From: Pelosinus fermentans DSM 17108
GTDB taxonomy: Bacteria > Bacillota > Negativicutes > DSM-13327
Assembly: GCF_000271485.2 (NCBI RefSeq)
Contig: NZ_AKVN02000001.1
Span: forward strand, 2,939,501-3,003,500
Length of the DNA: 64,000 nt
Direction: 5' to 3'
Of this stretch, positions 1 to 8,290 are shown in pieces (position 1 is the stretch's first letter; each line of letters opens with the position of its first letter). Below the pieces are notes generated by a model, which worked only from the letters and a program-made list of their open reading frames with translations, had not been told where the DNA came from and searched no databases. Both the position numbers and the translations under genes were made by a program.

Positions 1-649
1 GTGCTCTATGGTTTGCATCACGAATAATTTGGTTTTGCTCACGTTGAATGCTGTTAACAATAGTATGCATTTTATCATCAACACTTTTACCTAATATTTC
101 TTGCAATACTTCATCATCGATTTTTAAATCTGCATTAAACATATACTGCATACAACCGTTTGCTATTTTATATTGACGTTTTAGTATGATCTTTCCATTG
201 ATATTTCCTTCTGAACAATGATAAGCGGCTTGGCCTAAGCCATAATCATAAAACATGCTCGAAATAGGTGCCCGCCAATCATAAATGAGAAATTCTCCAG
301 TTTCTTCATCCATTAATGTAGAAAGACCAATATATACTTTTTCTTCCTGAAGTTCCATCCCAGTATCCTCTTCGATAAAGTCAATGCGTCCGAAGTAAGG
401 TGAGTTTAGCATTTTTTTTAATTTAAGAGGAGTGCTGTGGGTTAAGGATGAAAGTGCCCGCTGACGATTTGCGGTTTCTACTAATTGTGCTTCATCACTG
501 CCACATTTTTCCCAATAATTTAACAGGGTTTCTTTAAGTTCAGATTGTTTTACTACACAATTGTCTTCGCTTATTACTAGTTGTTTTTTTATTTCCTCAA
601 GAGTTTCCTCTAGTTTTATCGCTTCTTTTTGTCTTTCTTGATCGTCCAT
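1..649 (-). CDS. helD: HelD-like RNA polymerase-recycling helicase, N-terminal part (runs off the left edge)
   Basis: Translating the minus strand from the ATG at 649 gives an open frame of 216 codons to the window edge. A strong GGAGGT Shine-Dalgarno lies four bases before the ATG. The first ~60 residues are charged and look like a coiled coil. They are followed by the conserved HelD block (SPYFGRIDF, then YDWRAPISSMFYDY), then YMFNADLKIDDE and a run ending in a QREQNQIIRD motif. This block is typical of the UvrD-like HelD proteins that bind RNA polymerase and release stalled or hibernating complexes using ATP. The Walker A motif would follow just beyond the edge, so the ATPase half cannot be checked. 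The gene is separated from rlmN by about 130 bp and is probably transcribed alone. Confidence 0.88.
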   Translation of the reverse strand, partial: MDDQERQKEAIKLEETLEEIKKQLVISEDNCVVKQSELKETLLNYWEKCGSDEAQLVETANRQRALSSLTHSTPLKLKKMLNSPYFGRIDFIEEDTGMELQEEKVYIGLSTLMDEETGEFLIYDWRAPISSMFYDYGLGQAAYHCSEGNINGKIILKRQYKIANGCMQYMFNADLKIDDEVLQEILGKSVDDKMHTIVNSIQREQNQIIRDANHRA

Positions 650-780
650 GTCGACCTCCATCTATAGAAAAGATTCATATGAACTAAGGTACCAGCAATC
701 TGCTGCCTGCAAAGATCATATCTAGGATTGTATCATACTCTATTTACTCTGGCTATGTGATCAAATTTAAGGATTCTAAA

Positions 781-827
781 ATACAAACCTCCTACAAAAA
801 ATTCCTTTCGAATTGGTGCAGGAGGCT
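781..827 (-). terminator. Intrinsic terminator of rlmN
   Basis: On the minus strand the stem CCTCCTGCA ... TGTAGGAGG, with an inner AATTC/GGAATT pairing, is followed by TTTGTATTTT. It lies about 30 bp after the rlmN stop codon. Confidence 0.7.
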
Positions 828-856
828 CCCTTAATGAATGTGTTTGTTAACCACAA

Positions 857-1924
857 TTATTTTTGCCGGGCTTCTTTGATTTGTTTACTTCTTAACTGCC
901 CACAAGCAGCATCAATGTCGGTCCCATGCTCTAGACGCTTGCTGCAATGAATGCCATTCTTTTTCAGTATATCGTAAAAGGTTCGCATGGCTTCCAGCTC
1001 GCTTCTTTGATATTGACTATGCTCGTCTACTGGATTATAAGGGATCAAATTTACATTGACATTTTTCTTTCTATCACCAATCAACTCAGCAAGTTCAAGA
1101 GCATGCTGACTACTATCATTCATATCCTTTAGGAGAATGTATTCTAACGTAATCCTTCTATTGGTTTTTGACAGATAGTAATCAACAGCCTGCATTATTT
1201 GCTCTATCGAAAAAACACGGTTTATTTTCATGATCCGCGATCGAAGTTCATTATTTGGCGCATGTAAAGAAATTGCTAAATTAACCTGCAAATTGGTATC
1301 GGCAAATTCAACAATTCGATCTGCAAGTCCGCTGGTCGATACGGTGATCCGCCTTGCAGCAATGGCTAGACCGTTATGCTCTTTGATAATTAATAAAAAA
1401 TCGATTAGATTTACAAAATTATCAAGTGGTTCGCCAATTCCCATTACTACAACATGACTGACTCTTTCTTCTTGATTCTCCTGATCTAAATACTGTTCGA
1501 CTTTCATAATTTGCTCCACAATTTCGCCACTGGTCAAATCGCGTTTTTTCTTTAATAAGCCACTTGCACAAAAACTACACCCAATATTACAGCCAACTTG
1601 TGTTGTAACACAAACCGACAAACCAAATTTATTTCTCATTAGAACGGTTTCAATTAAATTGCCATCAAACAACTGAAATAAAAACTTGACCGTTCCATCT
1701 GCTGCTTCTTGCCTACAGTGTTCTTTTAATGTTGCAATGACGAAATGATCTGCTAATAATTGAACACACTCTTTATTGACATCAGTCATTTCGGAGAAAT
1801 GCATTACCTTTTTCCGATAAACCCACTGCCATACTTGCACTGCACGAGATTTCTTCTGTCCACGTTCTATAAGCCACGCTTCTAGTTGATTTAATGTCAA
1901 TCCATAAAAGGATGCTTTGTCCAT
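857..1924 (-). CDS. rlmN: Radical SAM rRNA/tRNA adenine C2-methyltransferase RlmN
   Basis: RlmN methylates C2 of A2503 in 23S rRNA, and A37 of some tRNAs, by a radical SAM mechanism. The protein has the radical SAM cluster motif CNIGCSFC, the flanking VCVTTQVGC signature, the GIGEPLDN segment, the ISLHAPN segment and the C-terminal AACGQL cysteine that acts with the mid-protein cysteine in the methyl transfer. The frame is open up to 2038, but the ATG at 1924 is preceded by AAGAGG at good spacing. The protein then starts [10 protein letters not shown], a normal RlmN N-terminus, and is 355 residues long. The longer frame would cross a terminator-like hairpin. RlmN is usually constitutive housekeeping; no local regulation is visible. 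Confidence 0.95.
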   Translation of the reverse strand: MDKASFYGLTLNQLEAWLIERGQKKSRAVQVWQWVYRKKVMHFSEMTDVNKECVQLLADHFVIATLKEHCRQEAADGTVKFLFQLFDGNLIETVLMRNKFGLSVCVTTQVGCNIGCSFCASGLLKKKRDLTSGEIVEQIMKVEQYLDQENQEERVSHVVVMGIGEPLDNFVNLIDFLLIIKEHNGLAIAARRITVSTSGLADRIVEFADTNLQVNLAISLHAPNNELRSRIMKINRVFSIEQIMQAVDYYLSKTNRRITLEYILLKDMNDSSQHALELAELIGDRKKNVNVNLIPYNPVDEHSQYQRSELEAMRTFYDILKKNGIHCSKRLEHGTDIDAACGQLRSKQIKEARQK

Positions 1925-2033
1925 TCGTTGTCCTCTTTTCAAACTAATAAAAATCGCTTTTATATCATTAGGTATTTGGAGCCTACCAATCTGTTTCTTA
2001 TTATCCCAAATTTTTATTATTAAAACAAGAGGA

Positions 2034-2067
2034 GTCAAAATACGCGCTATTGCCGATAGCGCGTATA
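2034..2067 (-). terminator. Intrinsic terminator of the exported-protein gene
   Basis: A perfect 10-bp stem TACGCGCTAT / ATAGCGCGTA with a 5-nt loop is followed on the minus strand by TTTTG. It lies 27 bp after the stop at 2094 and upstream of the rlmN start, so it separates the two genes. Confidence 0.75.
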
Positions 2068-2093
2068 AAGTCCCTAAATCTTAAAATATACAA

Positions 2094-2654
2094 TCACTTG
2101 TGACCATCCCCTCTATGCCACCAAAAACCACCGCCAATGATTATCACCTTTTCACCATCAGCGTATTTTAAATGCTCGCCATCTTGTCGAAGAGTAAACT
2201 CATACCTGGCGGGATGCCATCCATCTTTGCCAATAAAAATTTGTTCTGAATCAATGGATTCTCCATCTAACGATAAACTAAATTTCACATAGCTCCCATA
2301 AGAAAGCTGAAAATCAAGTCCCTCTTCGTCTTTGGCAGTCGTAAAATTATATATAATTTTATTCTGACTTTTATTAACTTCAAAATAGTCTTCATTTCCC
2401 CCCTGATATTTCCCTAAAACATTCTCAAATCTCCCATCCGTACGAATCGTTCCACTGAAAGTATGAGGGATTCCAGTAGACGTGATTCTCAGGTGTAACC
2501 CTTCTTTATCCTGCCATAAAAAATATCCCATGCTTTTACCTGGCTCAAAAGCAATCGGTCTTTCCTCAAGATTAGGAGAGTAAGACGCAAATACATAGCT
2601 GTTCAAACAAAATGCAGCTAGAAAAGCAAGAACTATGATCCTCGATCTTTTCAT
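2094..2654 (-). CDS. Exported protein of unknown function
   Basis: The 186-residue product begins with a clear Sec signal peptide: MKRSR, a hydrophobic stretch to about residue 20, then SYVFAS with probable cleavage after the alanine. The mature part is predicted from its composition to be mostly beta strand, with alternating polar and aromatic residues. It ends in a glycine/histidine/tryptophan-rich tail (GGGFWWHRGDGHK). I do not recognise a family. The start is well supported by AGGAGG seven bases before the ATG. It is a single-gene unit with its own terminator. In a diderm host it should act in the periplasm or at the cell surface. No catalytic motif is evident. Confidence 0.8.
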   Translation of the reverse strand: MKRSRIIVLAFLAAFCLNSYVFASYSPNLEERPIAFEPGKSMGYFLWQDKEGLHLRITSTGIPHTFSGTIRTDGRFENVLGKYQGGNEDYFEVNKSQNKIIYNFTTAKDEEGLDFQLSYGSYVKFSLSLDGESIDSEQIFIGKDGWHPARYEFTLRQDGEHLKYADGEKVIIIGGGFWWHRGDGHK

Positions 2655-2867
2655 TTCATCCTCCTGATATTAAAATTCTACGCATCATTCGTTTAAAAAT
2701 ATCTCCTACAGCCCAATATTCTCCATATTTTATTGTTCCCCTTCTAAAGGGATAGCTAACTGATACTCTCAATTATAAATTTCTTACCTTTTCTTAAAAA
2801 TTAGAGAATATTTCAAACTGGAATAGGGAAAAATGTCACAGGATGTAAATTTAAGGAGGTATTTTTT

Positions 2868-3470
2868 ATGAACTATGGAATGAAACGTTCACTACAAGCA
2901 CAAAAAATGGGTGAATTGGGACGAGGACACATGATGGTAGAAGCTCATCAAATGGTGCATGTTGGCGAAGCTATAACAACACTGGTCAACTGCATGAATA
3001 CATTTCGTATGTACCGTCCTCAAGTTAGAGAACCCCAAATGACGTCTATGATGGATAGACAGTTGGAGCATATGATGAGCATGTGTAACAATATCCTCAA
3101 ATATATGCAAACCAAAGAAATTAACCAAATCATGCCCGATCGCATTATGAACTGGCAATCCAGTATTAATCAAATGCATCAACCAGTCAATATGAATACC
3201 AGCCGATTAGATGAGCGTGATATGGTATGTTGTATGGCAAGTTCGCTTAAAGCATGCGTTATGTCTTTGAGCGTTGCAACCATGTCTTGCTCTGATGATA
3301 CCATGCGGAAGATGGTCATGAATTGTTGTACCTCATGTATGAATATGGTTTATGACATGTTAATGCATATGCATCAAAGAGCGATGCACCACGTATCAAC
3401 TATGCAAGCCAATACGATGCATTCCGCCATGCATGTTTATCAACCTCTGTCAGAAATGCAATATCAATAA
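2868..3470 (+). CDS. Met/Cys/His-rich CotF-like spore coat protein
   Basis: A 200-residue protein with AAGGAGG eight bases before the ATG. It contains two helical halves of about 60 residues (roughly 20-85 and 115-180). The second begins LDERDMVCCMASSLKACV and follows the pattern of CotF coat proteins (a ferritin-like helical pair with a D-[IM]-x(5,6)-S-x-K start). Composition is extreme: 36 methionines, 9 cysteines and 11 histidines, with motifs such as MVMNCCTSCMNM and LMHMHQRAMHH. This departs strongly from usual CotF proteins and suggests soft-metal binding (copper or silver) or oxidant scavenging on the spore surface; that part is inference. The gene is monocistronic with a terminator. 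No catalytic residues are recognisable. Confidence 0.75.
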   Translation: MNYGMKRSLQAQKMGELGRGHMMVEAHQMVHVGEAITTLVNCMNTFRMYRPQVREPQMTSMMDRQLEHMMSMCNNILKYMQTKEINQIMPDRIMNWQSSINQMHQPVNMNTSRLDERDMVCCMASSLKACVMSLSVATMSCSDDTMRKMVMNCCTSCMNMVYDMLMHMHQRAMHHVSTMQANTMHSAMHVYQPLSEMQYQ

Positions 3471-3506
3471 AAATGGTAAGAAACTGCTTTTAATGCAGCT
3501 TCAATA

Positions 3507-3550
3507 AAGATCAAGGACTGCATCACGCAACCCTTGATCTTTATATTTTT
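3507..3550 (+). terminator. Intrinsic terminator of the coat protein gene
   Basis: The 11-bp stem AAAGATCAAGG / CCTTGATCTTT is followed by ATATTTTTTG, 37 bp after the stop at 3470. The opposite strand lacks a T-run, so it serves mainly the plus strand. Confidence 0.85.
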
Positions 3551-3559
3551 TGTTACGTT

Positions 3560-5317
3560 CTATATAACTTCACTTTTAATTTTAAGCCTTTCCATTTTAT
3601 AGTATAAACTACGTATCGCAATTCCTAATTGGAGTGCAGTCTGCGTTCTATTTCCCTCGTTCTTTTTTAAACAATCTTCAATAATTTTACGTTCTACTGC
3701 CTCCAGCATTTGGGTTAAACTACTGTGAGGAAAATGCGTATCCACAATATGAGCAGCCTTTATTTCTCGAAAGAATGGTGGAAGATGTCTATTTAAGATT
3801 GTCGTCTCTGAAAATTGCATGTTTATCAACGCTCGGCCAAGAACATTTTCCAGTTCTCTTACGTTGCCCGGCCACAGGTATTCACGAAATACGGCAATCG
3901 CTTCCGGGGAAACTGCCATTACATTCCTTCCGTATTCTTGATTGAGTTTTTCTAATATATGCACAATTAATTGTGGTAAATCTGCCATTCTGTGACGTAA
4001 TGGCGGAATGACAATAGGGAAGACATTTAGTCTATAGTACAAATCTTCGCGAAAGGAACCTTTTTTTACTGCAATGTCCAAATTTTGATTTGTAGCAGCA
4101 ATTACCCGCACATCAATACTCCTGGATTTTACCCCACCGACTTTCGTGAATTCACGCTCTTGTAAAACTCTTAAGAGCTTTGCCTGAACCATCAAAGGGA
4201 TCTCACCAATCTCATCCAGAAAAATAGTCCCGCCGTTTGCTTCTTCAAATAATCCCTTCTTCCCGCCTCGTAAAGCACCGCTGAAGGCTCCTGCTTCGTA
4301 GCCAAAAAGCTCACTCTCAAATAAAGTCTCCGGCAGCGCTGCACAATTAACCCGAACAAAGGGCTTATTATTTCGGTGGCTGGCATAATGTATGCTATGA
4401 GCAAATACCTCTTTCCCAGTTCCACTTTCTCCGGATAATAGTATTGTCGCTGGTGTTGTCGCAGCGTGGCGCGATTGCTCTACGGCAAGGGACATAGCCG
4501 CATCCGTTGCTACCATAGTTTCAAAAGTATAACGTGGCTGAGATCGGTTCACCAGCATTCGTGTACGGGCCAGCTCCTTACTAAGCCGCTTTATTTCGGA
4601 AACATCATGAACGACCCCCACACTGCCACATAATTTACCTTTAATAATAATCGGCGAGACACTTGCTAAAACCTCTCGATTTCCTGGTCCCACCTTTAAA
4701 GGAATTCCACGTACCGCATCTAAAGTCTTCACCACCTGCAAGTGCATACTCTCTCCCTCTCGGATATCAACAGTAGACAACTTGCCAACTACTTCCTCCT
4801 TGGGCATCCCAATGACTTGAGTATAAGCCTGATTCACCATAATAATCTTTCCCTCTTGATCAGCCACTGAAATGGCATCCTGAGTAACATCTATAATTGT
4901 TTCTAAAAATTTCTGCATTTCATTTCTGGAGGTAAGTTCTTCCGTTAACTGCTCCACTTCGGTAAATTCTCGAAACACTGCAGCCACACCCACAATTTGA
5001 TCCTTTTCATCCCGCAGTGGAACACGATTCGTAACGATGTAGGTTTCACCGATCATTTGCTTTTGATTCAGTTCAGCAACTCCTGTCTCCAATACAAAAT
5101 CGAGACGGCTGCCGGTAATAACGTCTCTTGCAAGCTGTCCGTATGCATCTTGTACAGGTATGCCCAGTATCCTCTCTGCTGCTATGTTAATAAGAATAAT
5201 AACACCCATTTTATTGACGACAATCATTCCATCACTCGTTGAATTAAAAAGATCTCTCATTTGACGGCTACCAAAGTCCCATGCAGTTTGAAAGGCAATT
5301 TTATCTATACATTTCAT
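3560..5317 (-). CDS. PAS-containing sigma-54 activator next to the branched-chain amino acid oxidation operon
   Basis: A 585-residue enhancer-binding protein. Two PAS-type sensor regions occupy roughly residues 20-125 and 140-250. The AAA+ domain (about 265-500) has Walker A GESGTGKE, the sigma-54 contact loop as GAFSGA, Walker [13 protein letters not shown] and an arginine-finger region. A Fis-type helix-turn-helix ends the protein ([12 protein letters not shown]). The frame stays open to 5395 with a hydrophobic N-terminal extension. The ATG at 5317 has GGGGGAG at ideal spacing, whereas the 5395 ATG has none, so I prefer 5317. It sits just downstream of the 2-oxoacid oxidoreductase operon and probably activates the -24/-12 promoter at 10814-10830. 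The PAS ligand is unknown. Confidence 0.9.
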   Translation of the reverse strand: MKCIDKIAFQTAWDFGSRQMRDLFNSTSDGMIVVNKMGVIILINIAAERILGIPVQDAYGQLARDVITGSRLDFVLETGVAELNQKQMIGETYIVTNRVPLRDEKDQIVGVAAVFREFTEVEQLTEELTSRNEMQKFLETIIDVTQDAISVADQEGKIIMVNQAYTQVIGMPKEEVVGKLSTVDIREGESMHLQVVKTLDAVRGIPLKVGPGNREVLASVSPIIIKGKLCGSVGVVHDVSEIKRLSKELARTRMLVNRSQPRYTFETMVATDAAMSLAVEQSRHAATTPATILLSGESGTGKEVFAHSIHYASHRNNKPFVRVNCAALPETLFESELFGYEAGAFSGALRGGKKGLFEEANGGTIFLDEIGEIPLMVQAKLLRVLQEREFTKVGGVKSRSIDVRVIAATNQNLDIAVKKGSFREDLYYRLNVFPIVIPPLRHRMADLPQLIVHILEKLNQEYGRNVMAVSPEAIAVFREYLWPGNVRELENVLGRALINMQFSETTILNRHLPPFFREIKAAHIVDTHFPHSSLTQMLEAVERKIIEDCLKKNEGNRTQTALQLGIAIRSLYYKMERLKIKSEVI

Positions 5318-5432
5318 ATTTTCTCCCCCGCACAAATAATATAGTACCAGAAATGAGATACATAACACTAACCCTACTATAGCGCATATTTCCATATTAA
5401 CTTATAAATTCCTGTTTCATTTGTAAATTAAT

Positions 5433-5490
5433 CTAAACAAGTACGCAATTTTATGCATTGTTATATGCAAAAAATTGCGTACTTGTTTAG
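5433..5490. repeat. Long inverted repeat, 20-bp perfect arms
   Basis: The arm CTAAACAAGTACGCAATTTT (5433-5452) is exactly repeated in inverse at 5471-5490 around an 18-nt spacer, which itself holds an inner ATGCA/TGCAT-type pairing. It lies between the end of the oxidoreductase operon and the sigma-54 activator gene. There is no T-run on either side, so it is not a classical intrinsic terminator. It could still stop or process the operon transcript, or be an operator. Confidence 0.8.
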
Positions 5491-5538
5491 TCATAAGGTC
5501 ACATCTTCTTTATATCTGGGAACTATACTTTCCCTTTA

Positions 5539-6078
5539 TTAACCAATTACATGTTTGGCCCCTGCTAATATTGCCAGCTCGTTTGGTGCAACAATGCCAG
5601 GCTTCTTTGCAAAAATTTTCTTGAATGCTTCCATAATTCGTGAAGTCCCCACTATATAACCAAGAGCTGCATTGAGTGCTCCTAAAGCAACCATATTCGC
5701 CATTCTTGCATCTCCCAAGGAATTAGCAATTTCATTCGCAGGAACACTGTAGGTTCTAATATCATCCCGTTTGCTTTGTCGATCAATTAAAGAACTATTT
5801 AACACCAGAATTCCACCAGAAGACAAAGAAGACTCAAACTTTTCGAATGAAGGTAAATTCATCGCCACTACTGCTGTAGCTTCCGTGACAATTGGGCTAC
5901 CGATTGGTTCTTGGGAAATAATAACCGAACAGTTTGCTGTCCCCCCCCGCATTTCCGGACCATAAGAAGGAATCCAGGAGACATGCGCCCCCTCCAACAT
6001 TCCAGCGTAGGTCAACAATTGCCCCATAACCATAACACCTTGCCCGCCAAACCCTGCTAGAATCATCTCGTGAGTCAT
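5539..6078 (-). CDS. 2-oxoacid:ferredoxin oxidoreductase, gamma subunit
   Basis: The gamma subunit of a four-subunit 2-oxoacid:ferredoxin oxidoreductase, which decarboxylates 2-oxoacids to acyl-CoA and reduces ferredoxin. The N-terminus MILAGFGGQGVMVMGQ is the family signature. It is followed by WIPSYGPEMRGGTANCSVI, where the conserved arginine and cysteine sit at the CoA and interface region. The ATG at 6078 is chosen because GGAGGAGAG stands just before it. The longer frame to 6108 would overlap the upstream gene by 29 bp. The start falls one base beyond the stop of the TPP-binding subunit, showing translational coupling. At 179 residues the length is normal. The neighbouring leucine dehydrogenase points to branched-chain 2-oxoacids as substrate. 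Confidence 0.9.
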   Translation of the reverse strand: MTHEMILAGFGGQGVMVMGQLLTYAGMLEGAHVSWIPSYGPEMRGGTANCSVIISQEPIGSPIVTEATAVVAMNLPSFEKFESSLSSGGILVLNSSLIDRQSKRDDIRTYSVPANEIANSLGDARMANMVALGALNAALGYIVGTSRIMEAFKKIFAKKPGIVAPNELAILAGAKHVIG

Positions 6079-6079
6079 G

Positions 6080-6826
6080 TTACTCTCCTCCTGCATCTTT
6101 AAATACACCCAAAGGATATTGAGGTATCATATTTGTTTCCAGCCATTTGACCGCTTCGACAGGTGTCATGCCCCAATTGGTGGGACAGGTAGATAAGACT
6201 TCTACCAAACAGAAGCCTTCTCCATTGTTTTGCAGCTGAAATGCTTTTTTGATGGCAGCTTTTGCTTTTGCCATATTCGATGGATTATTAACGGCAACCC
6301 GGGCAATGAACCGAGCGCCTTTTATCGTGGACAGCATCTCGGAAATACATAAAGGAGTTCCAACCTGATTCACATTGCGCCCGTAAGGTGAAGTCGTCGT
6401 TACTTGATCTACTAATGTGGTAGGAGCCATTTGCCCGCCAGTCATCCCATAAATGGCATTGTTTATAAAAATAGTCGTGATCCTTTCTCCCCTGGCAGCA
6501 GCATGCACCACTTCAGCACATCCAATCGAAGCAAGATCCCCATCACCTTGGTAGGTAAATACCGTGGAATCTGGACATACTCTTTTTACGCCTGTTGCAA
6601 CCGCAGGCGCACGCCCGTGAGATGCTTGAACTATGTCAAAATTAAAATAATCATAAGCCAAAACTGAACAGCCTACAGGGGCAACGCCAATTGTTTGCTT
6701 ACGGACTCCCAATTCATCAATAACTTCAGCAATGATTCGATGAACAATCCCATGCTGGCATCCAGGACAATAATGAAAAGGAGCATCAGTTAACGATTCT
6801 GGTCTTGCATAAAGCTTAGAGTTCAT
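6080..6826 (-). CDS. 2-oxoacid:ferredoxin oxidoreductase, thiamine-diphosphate-binding beta subunit
   Basis: At 248 residues this is a typical separate beta subunit. It binds thiamine diphosphate and magnesium: the motif GDGDLASIGCAEVVHAA continuing to FINNAIYGMTGGQMAPTT is the TPP signature of this family. The early CPGCQHGI supplies the conserved cysteine near the [4Fe-4S]/TPP site. The start codon overlaps the stop of the alpha subunit (ATGA), so the two are translationally coupled. It is the third gene of a four-gene operon in the order ferredoxin, alpha, beta, gamma. Substrate choice among 2-oxoisovalerate, 2-oxoglutarate and similar acids cannot be read from the sequence; gene context favours branched-chain acids. 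Confidence 0.92.
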   Translation of the reverse strand: MNSKLYARPESLTDAPFHYCPGCQHGIVHRIIAEVIDELGVRKQTIGVAPVGCSVLAYDYFNFDIVQASHGRAPAVATGVKRVCPDSTVFTYQGDGDLASIGCAEVVHAAARGERITTIFINNAIYGMTGGQMAPTTLVDQVTTTSPYGRNVNQVGTPLCISEMLSTIKGARFIARVAVNNPSNMAKAKAAIKKAFQLQNNGEGFCLVEVLSTCPTNWGMTPVEAVKWLETNMIPQYPLGVFKDAGGE

Positions 6827-7896
6827 TTCACTGCCTCCTTCTTTTCTCTCACAATGAGGTTAACCTGATTATATATTTCTCTGGAGCTCGGCATCATACC
6901 ACCCATGCGACCATAAAAATGGACTGGTTTCATTTGTCTTGTGGCAAGACGCACATCTTCTATCATTTGTCCGGCACTAAGCTCTGCCACTAAGAAAGCC
7001 CTTGTCTGTTTAGCCAATGTTAATAATCGTTCACTAGGAAATGGCCATAGACTTATCGGTCGAAAGAGTCCCACTTTAAGTCCATCTCGTTTAGCCATTT
7101 CAACAGCGGATCTAGCGATTCTGGAGGTAATGCCATAAGCCACTACGATTAATTCCGCATCCTCTACGCTAAATTCTTCCCAGCGGCATTCTTGTTTTAT
7201 TATCTTTTGATACTTATTCTGAAGATGGATATTATGTGCTTCTAGTTGTTCTGGCTTAAGATATAAAGAGTTAATAACGTTGGGCTTCGTTCGTTCTCCC
7301 AGCCCATTAGCTGCCCAAGGTTTCTCCTGTGAAACCAAAGGTTTTTCTTCAAGGTTCACTGGTTCCATCATCTGTCCAAGAGCACCATCACCAAGCAGCA
7401 TTACCGGATTGCGATATTTATCCGCTAATTCAAAGGAAAGCATTGTTAAGTCTGCCATTTCCTGCACAGAGTTGGGAGCCAGAACAATATTTCGATAATC
7501 ACCGTGCCCGCCACCTTTCGTAGCCTGAAAGTAATCTGCCTGAGCCGGTTGAATACTGCCAAGTCCAGGGCCCCCCCGCATAATATTAACAATCACACAA
7601 GGAAGTTCTGCTCCGGCGCAGTATGAAATACCTTCTGCTTTCAAGCTTATACCTGGGCTAGATGACGAGGTCATGACACGCGCTCCTGCGCCAGCAGCAC
7701 CATATACCATATTAATAGCCGCAATTTCACTTTCTGCTTGCAAGAATACTCCTTCAATCTGCGGCATTCTCTTTGCCATATATTCCATTAACTCGGTTTG
7801 TGGCGTAATCGGATATCCAAAATAGTATCTGCAGCCAGCAATAATGGCGGCTTCGCCGATAGCCTCATTCCCTTTCATTAGTCTTGTTTCAGACAC
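6823..7896 (-). CDS. vorB: 2-oxoacid:ferredoxin oxidoreductase, alpha subunit (VorB-type)
   Basis: The alpha subunit carries the pyrimidine-binding domain and the transketolase C-terminal domain. It has the typical start VSETRLMKGNEAIGEAAI, then GYPITPQTELMEY, the AESEIAAINMVYGAAGAGAR segment and TSSSSPGISLKAEGISY. The frame can be extended to a TTG at 7929, overlapping the ferredoxin gene. The GTG at 7896 has GGGGAG nine bases upstream and gives the expected family N-terminus, so I use it (357 residues). The stop overlaps the beta subunit start. VorB is the name usually given to this family in Firmicutes; 2-oxoglutarate-specific enzymes are close relatives, so specificity is inferred from the adjacent leucine dehydrogenase. 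Confidence 0.9.
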   Translation of the reverse strand: MSETRLMKGNEAIGEAAIIAGCRYYFGYPITPQTELMEYMAKRMPQIEGVFLQAESEIAAINMVYGAAGAGARVMTSSSSPGISLKAEGISYCAGAELPCVIVNIMRGGPGLGSIQPAQADYFQATKGGGHGDYRNIVLAPNSVQEMADLTMLSFELADKYRNPVMLLGDGALGQMMEPVNLEEKPLVSQEKPWAANGLGERTKPNVINSLYLKPEQLEAHNIHLQNKYQKIIKQECRWEEFSVEDAELIVVAYGITSRIARSAVEMAKRDGLKVGLFRPISLWPFPSERLLTLAKQTRAFLVAELSAGQMIEDVRLATRQMKPVHFYGRMGGMMPSSREIYNQVNLIVREKKEAVK

Positions 7897-7912
7897 ATTC
7901 ACCACTCCCCAT

Positions 7913-8116
7913 CTATTTATGAATTTCAATTACCACATCCGGACAAGCCTTAGCACACATGATGCAGCCGATACACGCGGATTCATCGGAACAAGTTGCT
8001 GGGTGATAGCCCTTGCTGTTTAGAGAATCACTAATCACAATGATATTCTTTCTACAGGCTACAACACAAAGTCCACAGCCTTTGCATCTTTCTTGATTAA
8101 ATACCGGTTTTGGCAT
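7913..8116 (-). CDS. 2-oxoacid:ferredoxin oxidoreductase, delta (2x[4Fe-4S] ferredoxin) subunit
   Basis: A 67-residue ferredoxin-like subunit with two cluster motifs: CKGCGLCVVAC near residue 11 and CIGCIMCAKACP near residue 48. The first motif lacks the usual proline after the last cysteine (it reads CRKNI), which is common in this subunit type. AGGAGGAATGAATC precedes the ATG. It is the first gene of the oxidoreductase operon, with 16 bp to the alpha-subunit GTG. It passes electrons from the TPP site to a free ferredoxin. Confidence 0.92.
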   Translation of the reverse strand: MPKPVFNQERCKGCGLCVVACRKNIIVISDSLNSKGYHPATCSDESACIGCIMCAKACPDVVIEIHK

Positions 8117-8290
8117 GATTCATTCCTCCTGTTTCCCATACCGATTTTCCTCTCTGCCTTATAATATACTCTCGTAAAACAAGAACATATTGCCGTAGAC
8201 AGGCAAAGAAGGAGCATAACGAAAGCGTAGATGGAGTTAGTTATGTCATCCTTTCCCCTCCTAAATGGGACGATCCGCGCGTATAATACA

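Noticed and set aside
947-1457. Plus-strand frames of 61 and 75 codons inside rlmN
   Set aside because: They lie fully antisense to a well-conserved radical SAM gene and have no ribosome sites.
5318-5395. N-terminal membrane extension of the sigma-54 activator at 3560-5317
   Set aside because: The extension is hydrophobic and in frame, but its ATG has no ribosome site, while the internal ATG at 5317 has a strong one.
8117-8290. A second -24/-12 promoter in front of the oxidoreductase operon
   Set aside because: No GG-N10-GC element with acceptable flanks was found in the 174-bp gap; readthrough from the leucine dehydrogenase promoter is simpler.
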